In this document: in pieces, positions 38,101 through 45,828 of the stretch
Numbering within the stretch: position 1 is the first letter of the stretch
Layout: every line of letters begins with the position of its first letter
Origin: Cyclobacterium jeungdonense
GTDB lineage: Bacteria > Bacteroidota > Bacteroidia > Cytophagales > Cyclobacteriaceae
Direction of reading: 5' to 3'
Length of the DNA: 64,000 nt
Assembly: GCF_010994275.1 (NCBI RefSeq)
Contig: NZ_WMCD01000006.1
Coordinates: forward strand, 304,909 to 368,908
Program-made: the position numbers and the translations under genes
The notes under the pieces: generated by a model
What the model was told of the DNA's origin: nothing
Database searches by the model: none
The model's input: only the letters and a program-made list of their open reading frames with translations

Positions 38101-39500
38101 GATCGATAAGCTTCTTGTTCAGAATTCCACTCATAGCCGATGGTAGCAGGTGTAAAAGAAGCTGTTTGCCCATCACTTAAAGAGGCCACGCTTGTATTAC
38201 GCCAAAAGCGTAAATTTTTAAAAATAGATGGAACCTGGAGAGAGGCATCGGATAATTCCCAACTGATTTGCCCGGTTAATGCATTTTCAGGTTGGCAGCC
38301 ATCTATAAGCGGATCACCCGTAAGAAATTCGCAACCACTCCGCCACAGACCTGTCCATTCGGGACTTGGATCACATTTGCCGGCGCAGGTATTTTCCCCT
38401 GAACCACCTTCTTTATAACAAACCAGCGTACGGTAAGGAATCCCATTTCCATCAATGCTGTTTTCCCAGCGGGTTCTCCAGTAAACTTCATTACCACTGA
38501 AAAATGCCAGATGCGTGCCCGCATCACGGGCCGCTGTTACGTTAGCCCGATGCAGACCTGACCAATACTCATCATGTCCCACCGACAAAAATACTTTATG
38601 GTTGGCAATCAAATTACCACGTCGGTCACTGTCCACATTGGTGGTATAGGTAACGTCATAGCCATTGGCTTCCAGCCACCGAATCATTGGGTATTCGGCA
38701 TTGAATATCCAATCTTCTTCGGCGCCACCCCCTCCACCGCCATTGCGGGTAATGAATGGCCGGTTATAACTGACCTTGACTGCCTTACTGCCATCAACAC
38801 CCATGTAAAGACTTTTGCCATTATTGTTATCCCCGTACACATTGTATGCCTGCCAGGTGGCATCGGAGGTCTGGAAGAATAAATCCGAGGCGCTGGCATC
38901 ATCGCGGACTATAAAAACAATATGACTTGAACCGTTGTTATTCTTACGGGTCAATTTAGCAATATATACGCCTGAAACGGCATCACTGGGGATATCCCAA
39001 TGGGCAGATTCTGACCAATTCCCACAGTCAATCAAGCCCGTTGATGATTGAGTCTGACAATCCGGTTGATTTTGGGGTAAGGTGGTAGTAATGGTACCCG
39101 TACCCTGTAATCTCGCGCCATTGCCCTGATAATAACCCAGCCGATATATACGTACGGTGTAATTTCTGGCATCCGTAGCAATCTTGAATCGTGCCCTTTC
39201 CCCTTTGTTGTAACTGATATCCGTTGCAAATCCTTGAATCGACAAGTCTCCTGCACCACTGATCTGCCACTCCGAAGGGGGGTTCCCTGACTTTGCATTT
39301 TCAGTTACAATGGGATTCTGAGCGGATACTTCAACTGGGCTCACGCAGTAAAGAAAAACAAATACCAGTTTGAATATAGCTGCCTGGTACAATAACGATA
39401 AAAAGCTATTGCCCTTGGTAAATACAGATTTGACAATTGTGTTTTCGGCAAAACACTGACTAACCCATGAAGGGATTACGGAGGTATAGTGTTTTTTCAT
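35112..39500 (-). CDS. Giant T9SS surface protein with dimethylformamidase-like domain and DUF4082/Ig repeats
   Basis: This encodes 1462 residues. A signal sequence with a long N-region ends near residue 61 (FKLVFVFLYCVSPVEVSAQ). Residues about 62-540 resemble the C-terminal domain of N,N-dimethylformamidase beta subunit, with VFLSVGHDEYWSGLHRANV and HLAFFSGNEVYWRTRWE. Then come an Ig-like domain (about 555-650), DUF4082 copies at about 655-815, 910-1065 and 1165-1320 alternating with Ig-like domains, and a T9SS sorting domain from about 1375 (LKIFPNPSEGEGLQILAQ). The real substrate is unknown; these domains occur widely in secreted Bacteroidota and Actinobacteria proteins with no tested amidase role. 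It probably shares a transcript, or at least regulation, with the two genes downstream. Confidence 0.85.
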   Translation of the reverse strand: MKKHYTSVIPSWVSQCFAENTIVKSVFTKGNSFLSLLYQAAIFKLVFVFLYCVSPVEVSAQNPIVTENAKSGNPPSEWQISGAGDLSIQGFATDISYNKGERARFKIATDARNYTVRIYRLGYYQGNGARLQGTGTITTTLPQNQPDCQTQSSTGLIDCGNWSESAHWDIPSDAVSGVYIAKLTRKNNNGSSHIVFIVRDDASASDLFFQTSDATWQAYNVYGDNNNGKSLYMGVDGSKAVKVSYNRPFITRNGGGGGGAEEDWIFNAEYPMIRWLEANGYDVTYTTNVDSDRRGNLIANHKVFLSVGHDEYWSGLHRANVTAARDAGTHLAFFSGNEVYWRTRWENSIDGNGIPYRTLVCYKEGGSGENTCAGKCDPSPEWTGLWRSGCEFLTGDPLIDGCQPENALTGQISWELSDASLQVPSIFKNLRFWRNTSVASLSDGQTASFTPATIGYEWNSEQEAYRSSYPSGRILLSSTVIDGKYHHLSLYRHSNGALVFGAGTVQYSWGLDSNHDRGNAAPSPALQQATVNLFADMGVQPATLQSDLVTATASTDLQAPTVTVSEPIEGASLPKGNEVTITGTASDANVVVGVEVSTDNGTTWQLATGTINWVFSWTPTTEGAATIQARAFDDSGNLSTPATLNVTIGESEPVTCPCTVFSTDATPSGGLSNDGQAIQLGMKFQTSISGFITGARFYKQSGNGGTHTGQLHSSTGTLLASATFVNETASGWQQVAFDSPVAVTEGTTYVISYHSSEGYYSVDDHGFDQATTNGPLTGLQNGSDGPNGLYTYTSTPAFPNYNYLSSNYWVDVVFSTDGQKVPTIAITAPVDNTSFTAPADITIEAVAHDTDGTVNKVEFFQGPAKLGEDTDGNNGWSYYWSNMPAGNYQLTAKATDNQGVSATSAVVNITVNEEANTNCPCNVFSSSAAPNGSLQNDGQGVQLGMKFRASLSGFITGARFYKQSGGSGTHTGQLYSNSGTLLASATFVNETASGWQEVAFDAPIAVTAGTTYVISYHSSEGYYSVDYSGFDQAIINEPLMGLQNGADGPNGMYQYSNTPTFPANNYLSSNYFVDVVFMPDDGPINQLPVISLTTPANNATFPAPADISLLADASDPDGIVSKVEFFQGTTKLGEDIDGSDGWSYVWNSVAAGTYGLTAKATDDLGVSAASTAVNISVNEEVNKNCPCNVFSTNAAPNGSLQNDGQGVQLGMKFRASLSGFITGARFYKQLGDNGTHTAQLYSSTGSLLASATFVNESSSGWQEIAFASPIAIAANVTYIISYHSSEGNYSVEDNGFDQPIGNDPLIGLQNGTDGPNGLYRYTSSPSFPSSNYLSSNYFVDVVFIIDQVSGANARLAGKTVENNNITSIWPEEHGGRSLKIFPNPSEGEGLQILAQGLLSKEEVTFILYNSTGSQMTSFVEKANEQGVISKEVYLLPKISSGMYFLMLQSKTQILTQKVIITY

Positions 39501-39651
39501 TTTTTTTAGAAGAATGGTGAAACCTAAGCTTATTAAATATTTTGTTTTTTACTCCTCACCTACCCAATTACATAATTTATTTTGATTTCAGGGTGGATCC
39601 AGTTTAGCTTCTGAAAATATATCAGTACCAAAAAAATTGAAATAATATAAA

Positions 39652-40782
39652 TCAGGGATTTACTATTTTTAAAAAAGTAGCTATCACATACTGCAAATCT
39701 TTATCCTCCATAGGAACATATAGCGGCAATAGGATGGAATGGTCCTGTAAATCTTCGGAGATGGGCAGGTTTACATGATTGGAATTTTTTTTATAAGCCA
39801 TCTCCCTATGAGCCGTCATGATACCCCTTCTACTGGCAATACCTTGATCCAATAAAATTTGCATTAGGTCATTTCTTCCTACAGGGCAGGATTTCTTGAG
39901 ATAAATACTGTATGATTGATAGTTGCTAAAATATCCGTCATTTTCCGTAGGTAACTGTACAAATTCCAGGTCCTTGAAAGCTTTGTGGTATTCAGCTGCA
40001 ATTTTTCTGCGTTCGTTAATGAGCCACTCCAGTTTTTCAAGTTGCTTGATCCCGACAGAAGCCTGTATATCAGTCATTCTGTAATTATAGCCCACCTCAA
40101 AATGATCTTCAAAAACTATCTGTTTAGCTTCGTGGCGGACACGGTCATTTACCGACATCCCATGTTGACGCAGCAATTTAAGCCTGTTGAAATGATCTTC
40201 CTGGTCTGTGGTAATCATTCCGCCATCACCTGTGGAAATCACCTTTCTGGGATGGAAAGAAAAGCAAACGAGCTCGGAATGGGAGCCGATTTTTTTCCCT
40301 TTATAAGCTGAGCCAGCAGCACAGGCAGCATCTTCAATAAGTTTCAGTCCATATTTTTTACTTAAGGAAGAGAAATTATCGATGTCGGCAGGCATACCGA
40401 TCTGATGAACAAGTAGGATAGCTTTGGTTTTAGCCGTGATTCTCTTTTCTACATCCACAGGATCGAGATTGTAGTTGGCTGGGTGCACCTCCGCAAAAAC
40501 AGGCGTTGCTCCAACATATTTAATGGCGTTTGCCGTAGCAATATAACTCATGGACGGGCAAATGACTTCATCGCCAGGTTTAATACCTGAAACAATCAGG
40601 GAAAGATGTAGTGCGGTAGTGCAGTTTGAGACAGCCACTGCGTATTTTGCTCCTGTATAAGCAGCAAAGTTTTCTTCAAATTCCTGTACCTTGGGGCCCT
40701 GGGTAATCCAGCCTGTTAAAATGGTATCATAAGCCGCCTGTGCATCTTCTCTGGTCAAATAAGGTTTGGCTATCGGGATCAT
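39652..40782 (-). CDS. DegT/DnrJ/EryC1-family sugar aminotransferase
   Basis: Start chosen at the ATG at 40780-40782 (MIPIAKPYLTREDAQAAYDT), giving 376 residues; an upstream ATG at 40824 would overlap the epimerase gene by 38 bp and add a basic leader not seen in the family. PLP-dependent features are SNCTTALHLSL, LIEDAACAAGSAYKGKKIG and the lysine in FSFHPRKVISTGDGG (K180). It transfers an amino group to a keto-sugar nucleotide. It follows the epimerase gene by 4 bp, suggesting a joint pathway. A decayed relative lies at 28865-29140. Confidence 0.88.
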   Translation of the reverse strand: MIPIAKPYLTREDAQAAYDTILTGWITQGPKVQEFEENFAAYTGAKYAVAVSNCTTALHLSLIVSGIKPGDEVICPSMSYIATANAIKYVGATPVFAEVHPANYNLDPVDVEKRITAKTKAILLVHQIGMPADIDNFSSLSKKYGLKLIEDAACAAGSAYKGKKIGSHSELVCFSFHPRKVISTGDGGMITTDQEDHFNRLKLLRQHGMSVNDRVRHEAKQIVFEDHFEVGYNYRMTDIQASVGIKQLEKLEWLINERRKIAAEYHKAFKDLEFVQLPTENDGYFSNYQSYSIYLKKSCPVGRNDLMQILLDQGIASRRGIMTAHREMAYKKNSNHVNLPISEDLQDHSILLPLYVPMEDKDLQYVIATFLKIVNP

Positions 40783-40786
40783 CGGT

Positions 40787-41761
40787 TTAACCCTTAACTT
40801 TTTTCTTTTTGAAATACCAATCACTTAGCTCATACAGTCCTTTTTCCAGATTCACTGTCGGGCAGAACCCAAGGATTTTCTTTGCTTTGCTGATATCCGC
40901 CAGTCTTCTGCTTACAGGGTTAACAGTATTATCTTCCCTAAACTCCGGAATGAGGGTTGAATTGTTCACCTTTAACAAAATCTCCAAAAGTTGCTTTAAA
41001 CTTGTTTCCACGCAGTTGCCTACATTAATGGCTTCGTCAGTAACATCTGACCATAAAGCAGCTACATTTGCTTTGGCAACATCCCTGACATAAACAAAAT
41101 CCATGGTGGTACTGCCGTCCCCGTATATTAAAGGGGCCTTCTCTTCCCGAATACAGTCCAACCATCTGATCATTACTTCGGTATACTTGCCATCAGTGTC
41201 CATCCGGGGGCCATAGACATTGAAGTAACGTAGGGCTACATAATCTAATCCGTACATGAATTTAAAATTCCGGAATAATTGTTCACCCCATAATTTGGCT
41301 CCCCCATAGAAGGTCTGGTTGTCGTAAGGATTTTCTGTTTCCGGGGTAGGAAAGTGTTGGGCCAATCCATAGATAGATGCGCTCGAGCTATAAATTACTT
41401 TCTTTACCTTATGCTTCATACAAAGCTCAGCCAGATGGAATGTAGCATTCAGCATCACTTCGAAACCTTCCTGAGGATTGGCAGCACAGGCATTAATCCG
41501 TAAGGCAGCCATGTGAAAAACAAAATCCACCTCGCTTATGCATTTTTCCAGTAGCACCACATCTCTTACATCTCCTTCTATGAACTCTACTACGGGATTA
41601 TGGATAAAGGCCTTCATATTATCAAAGCTGCCACGCAATAAGTTATCTATGATTATTACTTTTTCGGGATTGCTTAACAGTAACTCCTCCACAACAAAAG
41701 AACCTATAAACCCGGCACCTCCGGTAATTAAAATTCTACTTTTGTATATTTTGTTATGCAT
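40787..41761 (-). CDS. NAD-dependent sugar-nucleotide epimerase/dehydratase
   Basis: This is a 324-residue extended short-chain dehydrogenase. The NAD-binding loop GGAGFIG is at 14-20, the catalytic triad area at YSSSASIYG and FYGGAKLWGE (Y-x3-K), and FNVYGPRMDTDG follows. It is most like UDP-glucose 4-epimerase/GalE-like enzymes or dTDP/UDP sugar dehydratases. Exact chemistry is not clear; an epimerase is favoured. It overlaps the SMR-like gene by 8 bp and sits 4 bp upstream of the aminotransferase, suggesting amino-sugar synthesis for the EPS. Confidence 0.85.
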   Translation of the reverse strand: MHNKIYKSRILITGGAGFIGSFVVEELLLSNPEKVIIIDNLLRGSFDNMKAFIHNPVVEFIEGDVRDVVLLEKCISEVDFVFHMAALRINACAANPQEGFEVMLNATFHLAELCMKHKVKKVIYSSSASIYGLAQHFPTPETENPYDNQTFYGGAKLWGEQLFRNFKFMYGLDYVALRYFNVYGPRMDTDGKYTEVMIRWLDCIREEKAPLIYGDGSTTMDFVYVRDVAKANVAALWSDVTDEAINVGNCVETSLKQLLEILLKVNNSTLIPEFREDNTVNPVSRRLADISKAKKILGFCPTVNLEKGLYELSDWYFKKKKVKG

Positions 41762-42122
41762 TGGCCGAGTTATTTAGACTTAAAACAATTATTCCACTAA
41801 TGATGAGTAGAAATCCAACAAATGAGAGCATGTTTAATTTGTCCTGAAACAGAAAATATCCCACTACGATTGTTAAAGAGAAATTTAACCCTGTGGCAAT
41901 GGGGATGGTTATTGAAAAACTATTTAGTGACAATGCCTTAAAAAAAGCCAAGGCTGAAAGAATAATCAATAAAAATGCTGAAATAAAAGTTATGTTTAGA
42001 ACCAGTTTAACCCACTCTTCTAATGTTTCTAAGCTCGTCTCTTTCAGTTTCCATTTGATCAATGCGGCTCCGGATACATTTAATGCGGCATATAGCAGGA
42101 TATATAATATTGACCTTGTCAT
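41754..42122 (-). CDS. SMR/EamA-like small membrane protein, likely lipid-sugar flippase subunit
   Basis: This 122-residue protein has four hydrophobic helices and the SMR/EamA layout (ALNVSGAALIKWKLK at the start, LSIVGFLLIISGIIVLSL-type last helix). It overlaps the upstream GtrB-like gene by 4 bp (ATGA) and the epimerase gene by 8 bp. Small proteins of this kind (ArnE/ArnF, GtrA-like) flip polyprenyl-phosphate sugars made by the partner transferase. That role is inferred from the overlap with a polyprenyl-phosphate glycosyltransferase, not from a catalytic motif. Confidence 0.72.
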   Translation of the reverse strand: MTRSILYILLYAALNVSGAALIKWKLKETSLETLEEWVKLVLNITFISAFLLIILSALAFFKALSLNSFSITIPIATGLNFSLTIVVGYFLFQDKLNMLSFVGFLLIISGIIVLSLNNSANA

Positions 42123-43096
42123 TTAGATATTATTCGAAAATAGTCTTCTTCCCTTTTCTTTTGCACATTGTCCCCTACAATTTCATCAATTACATACACC
42201 GGTCTTTTTCTGCTTGCGTCAAGAGTACGCCATAGGTATTCTGCAATAATTCCTAATGAAATATTGGTGATACCAAATCCGACCATCAGTATTGACAACA
42301 ATGCCGGCCAGCCACTAGCAAGGTCATCATACATTAATTTTCTAAAAACAATATATGTTGTCCAGAAAATGCCAAACATAAAAAATACTAGACCAACTAT
42401 TGAAACAAATCGGATAGGAGCAAAAGAGAAAGCGACAAACGAATCAATTAGCAGTTTTATTTTTTTGGACAATGTCCATTTTGACTTACCTAAAAGCCTG
42501 ATACTTTTGTCATATAGAATATCTTCCTGTTTGAAACCTAAACTTAGGATCTGGATAAAAATAGAAGAGTTGCTTTCCACATTATTATTCAAACAAGCCT
42601 TAACTTTTTCACTAAACATCACCACATCAAATCCTTTTTTCGGAAAGTTGGAGACAGCATATTTCCGCATCAAGGAAGCATATGCCAAAGAAAAAAATTG
42701 TTCCCATTTTGATGAAGCCGTTGAATTTCTGAAAGCCCAGGTAATGTCTACTCTTTTTTCCTTCATTTCATCATACAACCGACTTACCAAGGTGATAGGA
42801 TCCTGAAGATCGGCATAGAGGAAAGTGATATAATCCCCTTCCGCACTTTGGATTCCCGCTCTTAGGGCAGCATGTGACCCGAAATTTCTCGAAAAACTGA
42901 TGATCTTGTAGGTATAGGAATGGTGGGAGGCTTTTTTTAATTGAGACATAGTGTCATCTGTGGAACCATCGTTCACATAAATTATCTCAGTAGAAAACCT
43001 CTTTTCTTTCTGGAAGTATGAACCTAACTCATAGACCAGCTGACTGATATTTTCTGCTTCGTTGAAGACAGGAATGATCACGGTTATCTTTTCCAT
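42119..43096 (-). CDS. GtrB/ArnC-like polyprenyl-phosphate glycosyltransferase
   Basis: This encodes 325 residues. The GT2 domain shows TVIIPVFNEAENISQL, VNDGSTDDT (41-49), SFSRNFGSHAALRAGI and the YADLQDP motif (94-100) typical of dolichol/undecaprenyl-phosphate sugar synthases. Two hydrophobic helices follow (about 230-256 and 265-292), as in GtrB and ArnC. It should make a polyprenyl-phosphate-linked sugar that a SMR-like partner flips and a GT-C enzyme uses; a GT39-like protein is encoded at 45829. It is coupled to the SMR-like gene by a 4-bp overlap. Confidence 0.88.
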   Translation of the reverse strand: MEKITVIIPVFNEAENISQLVYELGSYFQKEKRFSTEIIYVNDGSTDDTMSQLKKASHHSYTYKIISFSRNFGSHAALRAGIQSAEGDYITFLYADLQDPITLVSRLYDEMKEKRVDITWAFRNSTASSKWEQFFSLAYASLMRKYAVSNFPKKGFDVVMFSEKVKACLNNNVESNSSIFIQILSLGFKQEDILYDKSIRLLGKSKWTLSKKIKLLIDSFVAFSFAPIRFVSIVGLVFFMFGIFWTTYIVFRKLMYDDLASGWPALLSILMVGFGITNISLGIIAEYLWRTLDASRKRPVYVIDEIVGDNVQKKREEDYFRIISK

Positions 43097-43120
43097 TGGT
43101 AAAAGAATTAAGTGAACAAT

Positions 43121-43756
43121 TTAATTATTGTGAGAATTTAGGTCTCTAGCTGGGTTTCCCACCATCTTTGAATTGCTGGTAACATTTTTCAAAATATTAC
43201 TTCCCAGACCTATTAGTGACTGTTCACCTATACTTACATCATTAATAATATTAGTACCACTGCCAATGTAGCAGCTTTCTCCTATAGTAGTTCCTCCAGC
43301 AATTAAAACACTGCTACCAATAAGTGTATAGTCGTTTACCACTGAATCATGGTGAATTACTGTATTTGGCAAAATACAGACATGATTTTTGATCCGGGCA
43401 TTACTTGTAATAACTACTCCTGCCATAATAAGGCAATTGGCCCCAATTTTAACATTTCTGCCTATGGAGGCATTAGGATGAATTGCGGTTATGAACCTGT
43501 CCAAATCATTTAACCCCAGTGAGGTTATAATTTCTTTCCTTTTCAGATAGGACGCTGGGCTTCCTGGTACTGCTAGCACATAAAACTCTTTGTATTTCTG
43601 CAGGATATCACGGGTGTATATTTCGAATTGCTCAGAATTTTTTTTAAGATCATCATCTACAAAACCAACAAGCTCAAAGTTATCGAGGTTGATACAGTCC
43701 AATGCCTCAATACCATTGCCATTATATGGAAAAATCAAAAGCTTTTTTTTTGCCAT
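43121..43756 (-). CDS. PglD/NeuD-like sugar O/N-acetyltransferase
   Basis: Start chosen at the ATG at 43754-43756 (MAKKKLLIFPYNGNGIEALD), which places the family N-terminal Rossmann-like domain at residue 1; an upstream ATG adds seven residues. About 211 residues: N-terminal PglD_N-like domain (FELVGFVDDD), then hexapeptide repeats from about 95 to 200 (ASIGRNVKIGANCLIMAGV, TLIGSSVLIAGGTTIGES). A catalytic-type His is in NTVIHHDSVV. These enzymes acetylate amino groups of UDP-sugars. It lies directly downstream of an aminotransferase gene, the usual pairing for N-acetylated amino-sugars. Confidence 0.85.
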   Translation of the reverse strand: MAKKKLLIFPYNGNGIEALDCINLDNFELVGFVDDDLKKNSEQFEIYTRDILQKYKEFYVLAVPGSPASYLKRKEIITSLGLNDLDRFITAIHPNASIGRNVKIGANCLIMAGVVITSNARIKNHVCILPNTVIHHDSVVNDYTLIGSSVLIAGGTTIGESCYIGSGTNIINDVSIGEQSLIGLGSNILKNVTSNSKMVGNPARDLNSHNN

Positions 43757-43757
43757 A

Positions 43758-44873
43758 TTAATATTCGTTAAGAACATCGATCACATAGTCTACTTCAACA
43801 TCTGACAGTTCAGCAAACATGGGTAAAGAAAGACAGTGCATTGCTAGGTATTCGGCTTGTGGACAATCCCCCTCCTTATAGCCAAGATGTTCATATGCCT
43901 TCTGCAGGTGGCAGGGAATTGGATAATGTAAGCCCGGGTAGATGTTGTTTTCATTTAAATACTTAATGAGCCTTTCCCTGTTTTTTGATGTAATAACAAA
44001 TAAGTGGTATACTGAATCCATCCAATCTGGCTGAAATTGTAGGGTTATCTGCTCATTCCTTATTTCTTTCTGGTATCTGAGAGCTATTTCTCTTCTTCTG
44101 CTATTCCATATGGAAAGGTATTTCAGTTTAACACTCAAAGAAGCTGCCTCTAATCCACCCATGCGCATATTAAATCCAAGTTCGTCATGATAGTATCGAG
44201 AAACAGAACCGTGGCTACGAAGGCTATTCAGGTGTTTTTGATAATTTTCATTATTTGTGGTAATGCCTCCGGCCTCTCCGCAAGCCCCAATATTTTTGCC
44301 AGGATAAAAACTAAAACAGGCCATTTCACCGAAGCCACCTACGGTTTGCTGCTTATACTGCGCTCCCTGGGCTTGAGCTGCATCCTCTATTAAAAAAAGT
44401 CCGTATTTTTTACAAATAGATTGAACTGCTTCCACATCGAAGGGCTGTCCGTACAAATGAACACCTACAATAGCCCTGGTGTTTGAAGTAATTTTCTCCT
44501 CAATTTTAAGAGGGTCTATCTGCCAAGTATTAGGTGTACAATCTACAAACACCGGCATGGCACCGGTATAGGACACTCCCCATGCAGTTGCAATAAAAGT
44601 ATTTGCAGGAACAATAACCTCATCCCCCTTTCCAATTCCTAAGGCAAGCATAGCCAAATGCAGTGCGGAAGTTCCGTTATTTACCCCTATAGCGTATTTT
44701 GTCTTACAAAAATGAGCGAAGTTTTTCTCAAACTCCTCCACAAAGGGACCTCCAGAGAAAGCTGTGTTTTCATAGACTTTTTCAAAAGCTTCAAACATCT
44801 CTTTTTTTATTTTCTGATGTTGGTCTTTTAGATCCAGACATGGGATCCTTTTTTGAACAATTTTAGTATTCAT
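43758..44873 (-). CDS. DegT/DnrJ/EryC1-family sugar aminotransferase (WlbC/FdtB-like)
   Basis: This is a 371-residue PLP enzyme. The substrate and cofactor regions read VNNGTSALHLAMLALGIGKG, LIEDAAQAQGAQY and the Schiff-base lysine in SFYPGKNIGACGEAGG (K193). The G-A-C-G-E-A-G-G stretch is typical of the WlbC/WbpE and FdtB/QdtB groups that make 3-amino sugars. Acetyltransferase genes lie on both sides (11 bp upstream and 1 bp downstream). With the Gfo/Idh/MocA oxidoreductase at 47523 it could form a WlbA-C-B-type set for a 2,3-diacetamido uronate; this is inference. Confidence 0.88.
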   Translation of the reverse strand: MNTKIVQKRIPCLDLKDQHQKIKKEMFEAFEKVYENTAFSGGPFVEEFEKNFAHFCKTKYAIGVNNGTSALHLAMLALGIGKGDEVIVPANTFIATAWGVSYTGAMPVFVDCTPNTWQIDPLKIEEKITSNTRAIVGVHLYGQPFDVEAVQSICKKYGLFLIEDAAQAQGAQYKQQTVGGFGEMACFSFYPGKNIGACGEAGGITTNNENYQKHLNSLRSHGSVSRYYHDELGFNMRMGGLEAASLSVKLKYLSIWNSRRREIALRYQKEIRNEQITLQFQPDWMDSVYHLFVITSKNRERLIKYLNENNIYPGLHYPIPCHLQKAYEHLGYKEGDCPQAEYLAMHCLSLPMFAELSDVEVDYVIDVLNEY

Positions 44874-44883
44874 GTTATAAAAA

Positions 44884-45378
44884 TTATGGAATTATATACT
44901 TTAGGATTCTTGCCGGATTACCTGCAACTACCGCATTTTCAGGCACGTCCTTTGTTACCACAGAACCTGCCCCTATAATGGCACTTTTCCCAATCCGAAC
45001 CCCGCAGAGAATCGTCACGCTCGATCCAATAGATGCACCCTCTTCTACTTGGGTCTCAATACAATCCCAATCTTCTTCGGTTTGTTGTAAGCCATCCCTG
45101 TTGGTGGCACGTGGGAATTTGTCATTTATAAAAGTGACGTTGTGTCCTATAAAAACATTATTAGCAATATGTACTCCTTCGCATATAAAGGAATGGCTGG
45201 AAATCTTACAATTTTTCCCAATGGAAACTCCCTTTTGTATCTCAACAAAACTTCCAACTTTCGAGCCATCATCAATACTGCACCCATAAGCATTGACAAA
45301 ATTGTAAATCTTCACATCTTTGCCAAGTCTTACATTTTGTAAGCTTTGACGCTCATTATCAATTTTTATTGTTTCCAT
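44884..45378 (-). CDS. WlbB/FdtC-like hexapeptide N-acetyltransferase
   Basis: This gives about 164 residues from the internal ATG ([20 protein letters not shown]); an ATG at 45405 would add nine residues. The beta-helix runs from about 20 to 145 with [12 protein letters not shown], the segment found in WlbB/WbpD and QdtC/FdtC 3-N-acetyltransferases, then [20 protein letters not shown] and the [12 protein letters not shown] cap. It is 11 bp upstream of the 3-aminotransferase, and the pair should produce a 3-acetamido sugar nucleotide. Confidence 0.86.
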   Translation of the reverse strand: METIKIDNERQSLQNVRLGKDVKIYNFVNAYGCSIDDGSKVGSFVEIQKGVSIGKNCKISSHSFICEGVHIANNVFIGHNVTFINDKFPRATNRDGLQQTEEDWDCIETQVEEGASIGSSVTILCGVRIGKSAIIGAGSVVTKDVPENAVVAGNPARILKYIIP

Positions 45379-45405
45379 AATTCGTTTGTTAATCTTGGTA
45401 ACCAT

Positions 45406-45828
45406 TATATGGAACCGTAATTGTAAAAGCCTTCAATACATCCTCATTTCCTTAGTGTTTAATGAATTCATTTCAAGTTTCAATTTTCCGGAGGACCTAC
45501 AGACCCAATTTGTTGGAGGATAAGGGATGTTTCTTTTCTTGAATAAAGAGATAAAATCGTTCGAAATTGAGAGCGAAGCCTTTGTAGTGACCAATTTGGA
45601 AAAAAGGATTTCGCATGGACTGAAAGGCATCATCCCTTGCTTCTCTTGATATTTGGAATAAATGTAACCGCAATCGAAGATTTATATTTTATCACTCGAT
45701 TCCGGTCCATCATATTAAATCATTTTTTGGTTTCGTTTTGCTAACATCAATTTCATTTTTGACGAATTATCTAAAAGCATTTCAGGTGAAAATTTTACGA
45801 TTAGAAAGCTCAATTAATCAGAATGGGT
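45406..45828. other. Intergenic region, possibly holding a decayed gene
   Basis: This 420-bp gap separates the acetyltransferase and GT39-like genes. Short open frames exist on both strands (for example a plus-strand stretch at 45527-45660 and a minus-strand one at 45433-45633), but none has a recognisable motif. It may contain a gene remnant plus the promoter of the amino-sugar genes. Confidence 0.35.

Noticed and set aside
40783..40824. Upstream start of the aminotransferase at 40824
   Set aside because: It would overlap the epimerase by 38 bp and add a basic leader; the family start matches the ATG at 40782.
42168..42806. 212-codon plus-strand open frame
   Set aside because: Antisense to the GtrB-like gene, which has clear family motifs.
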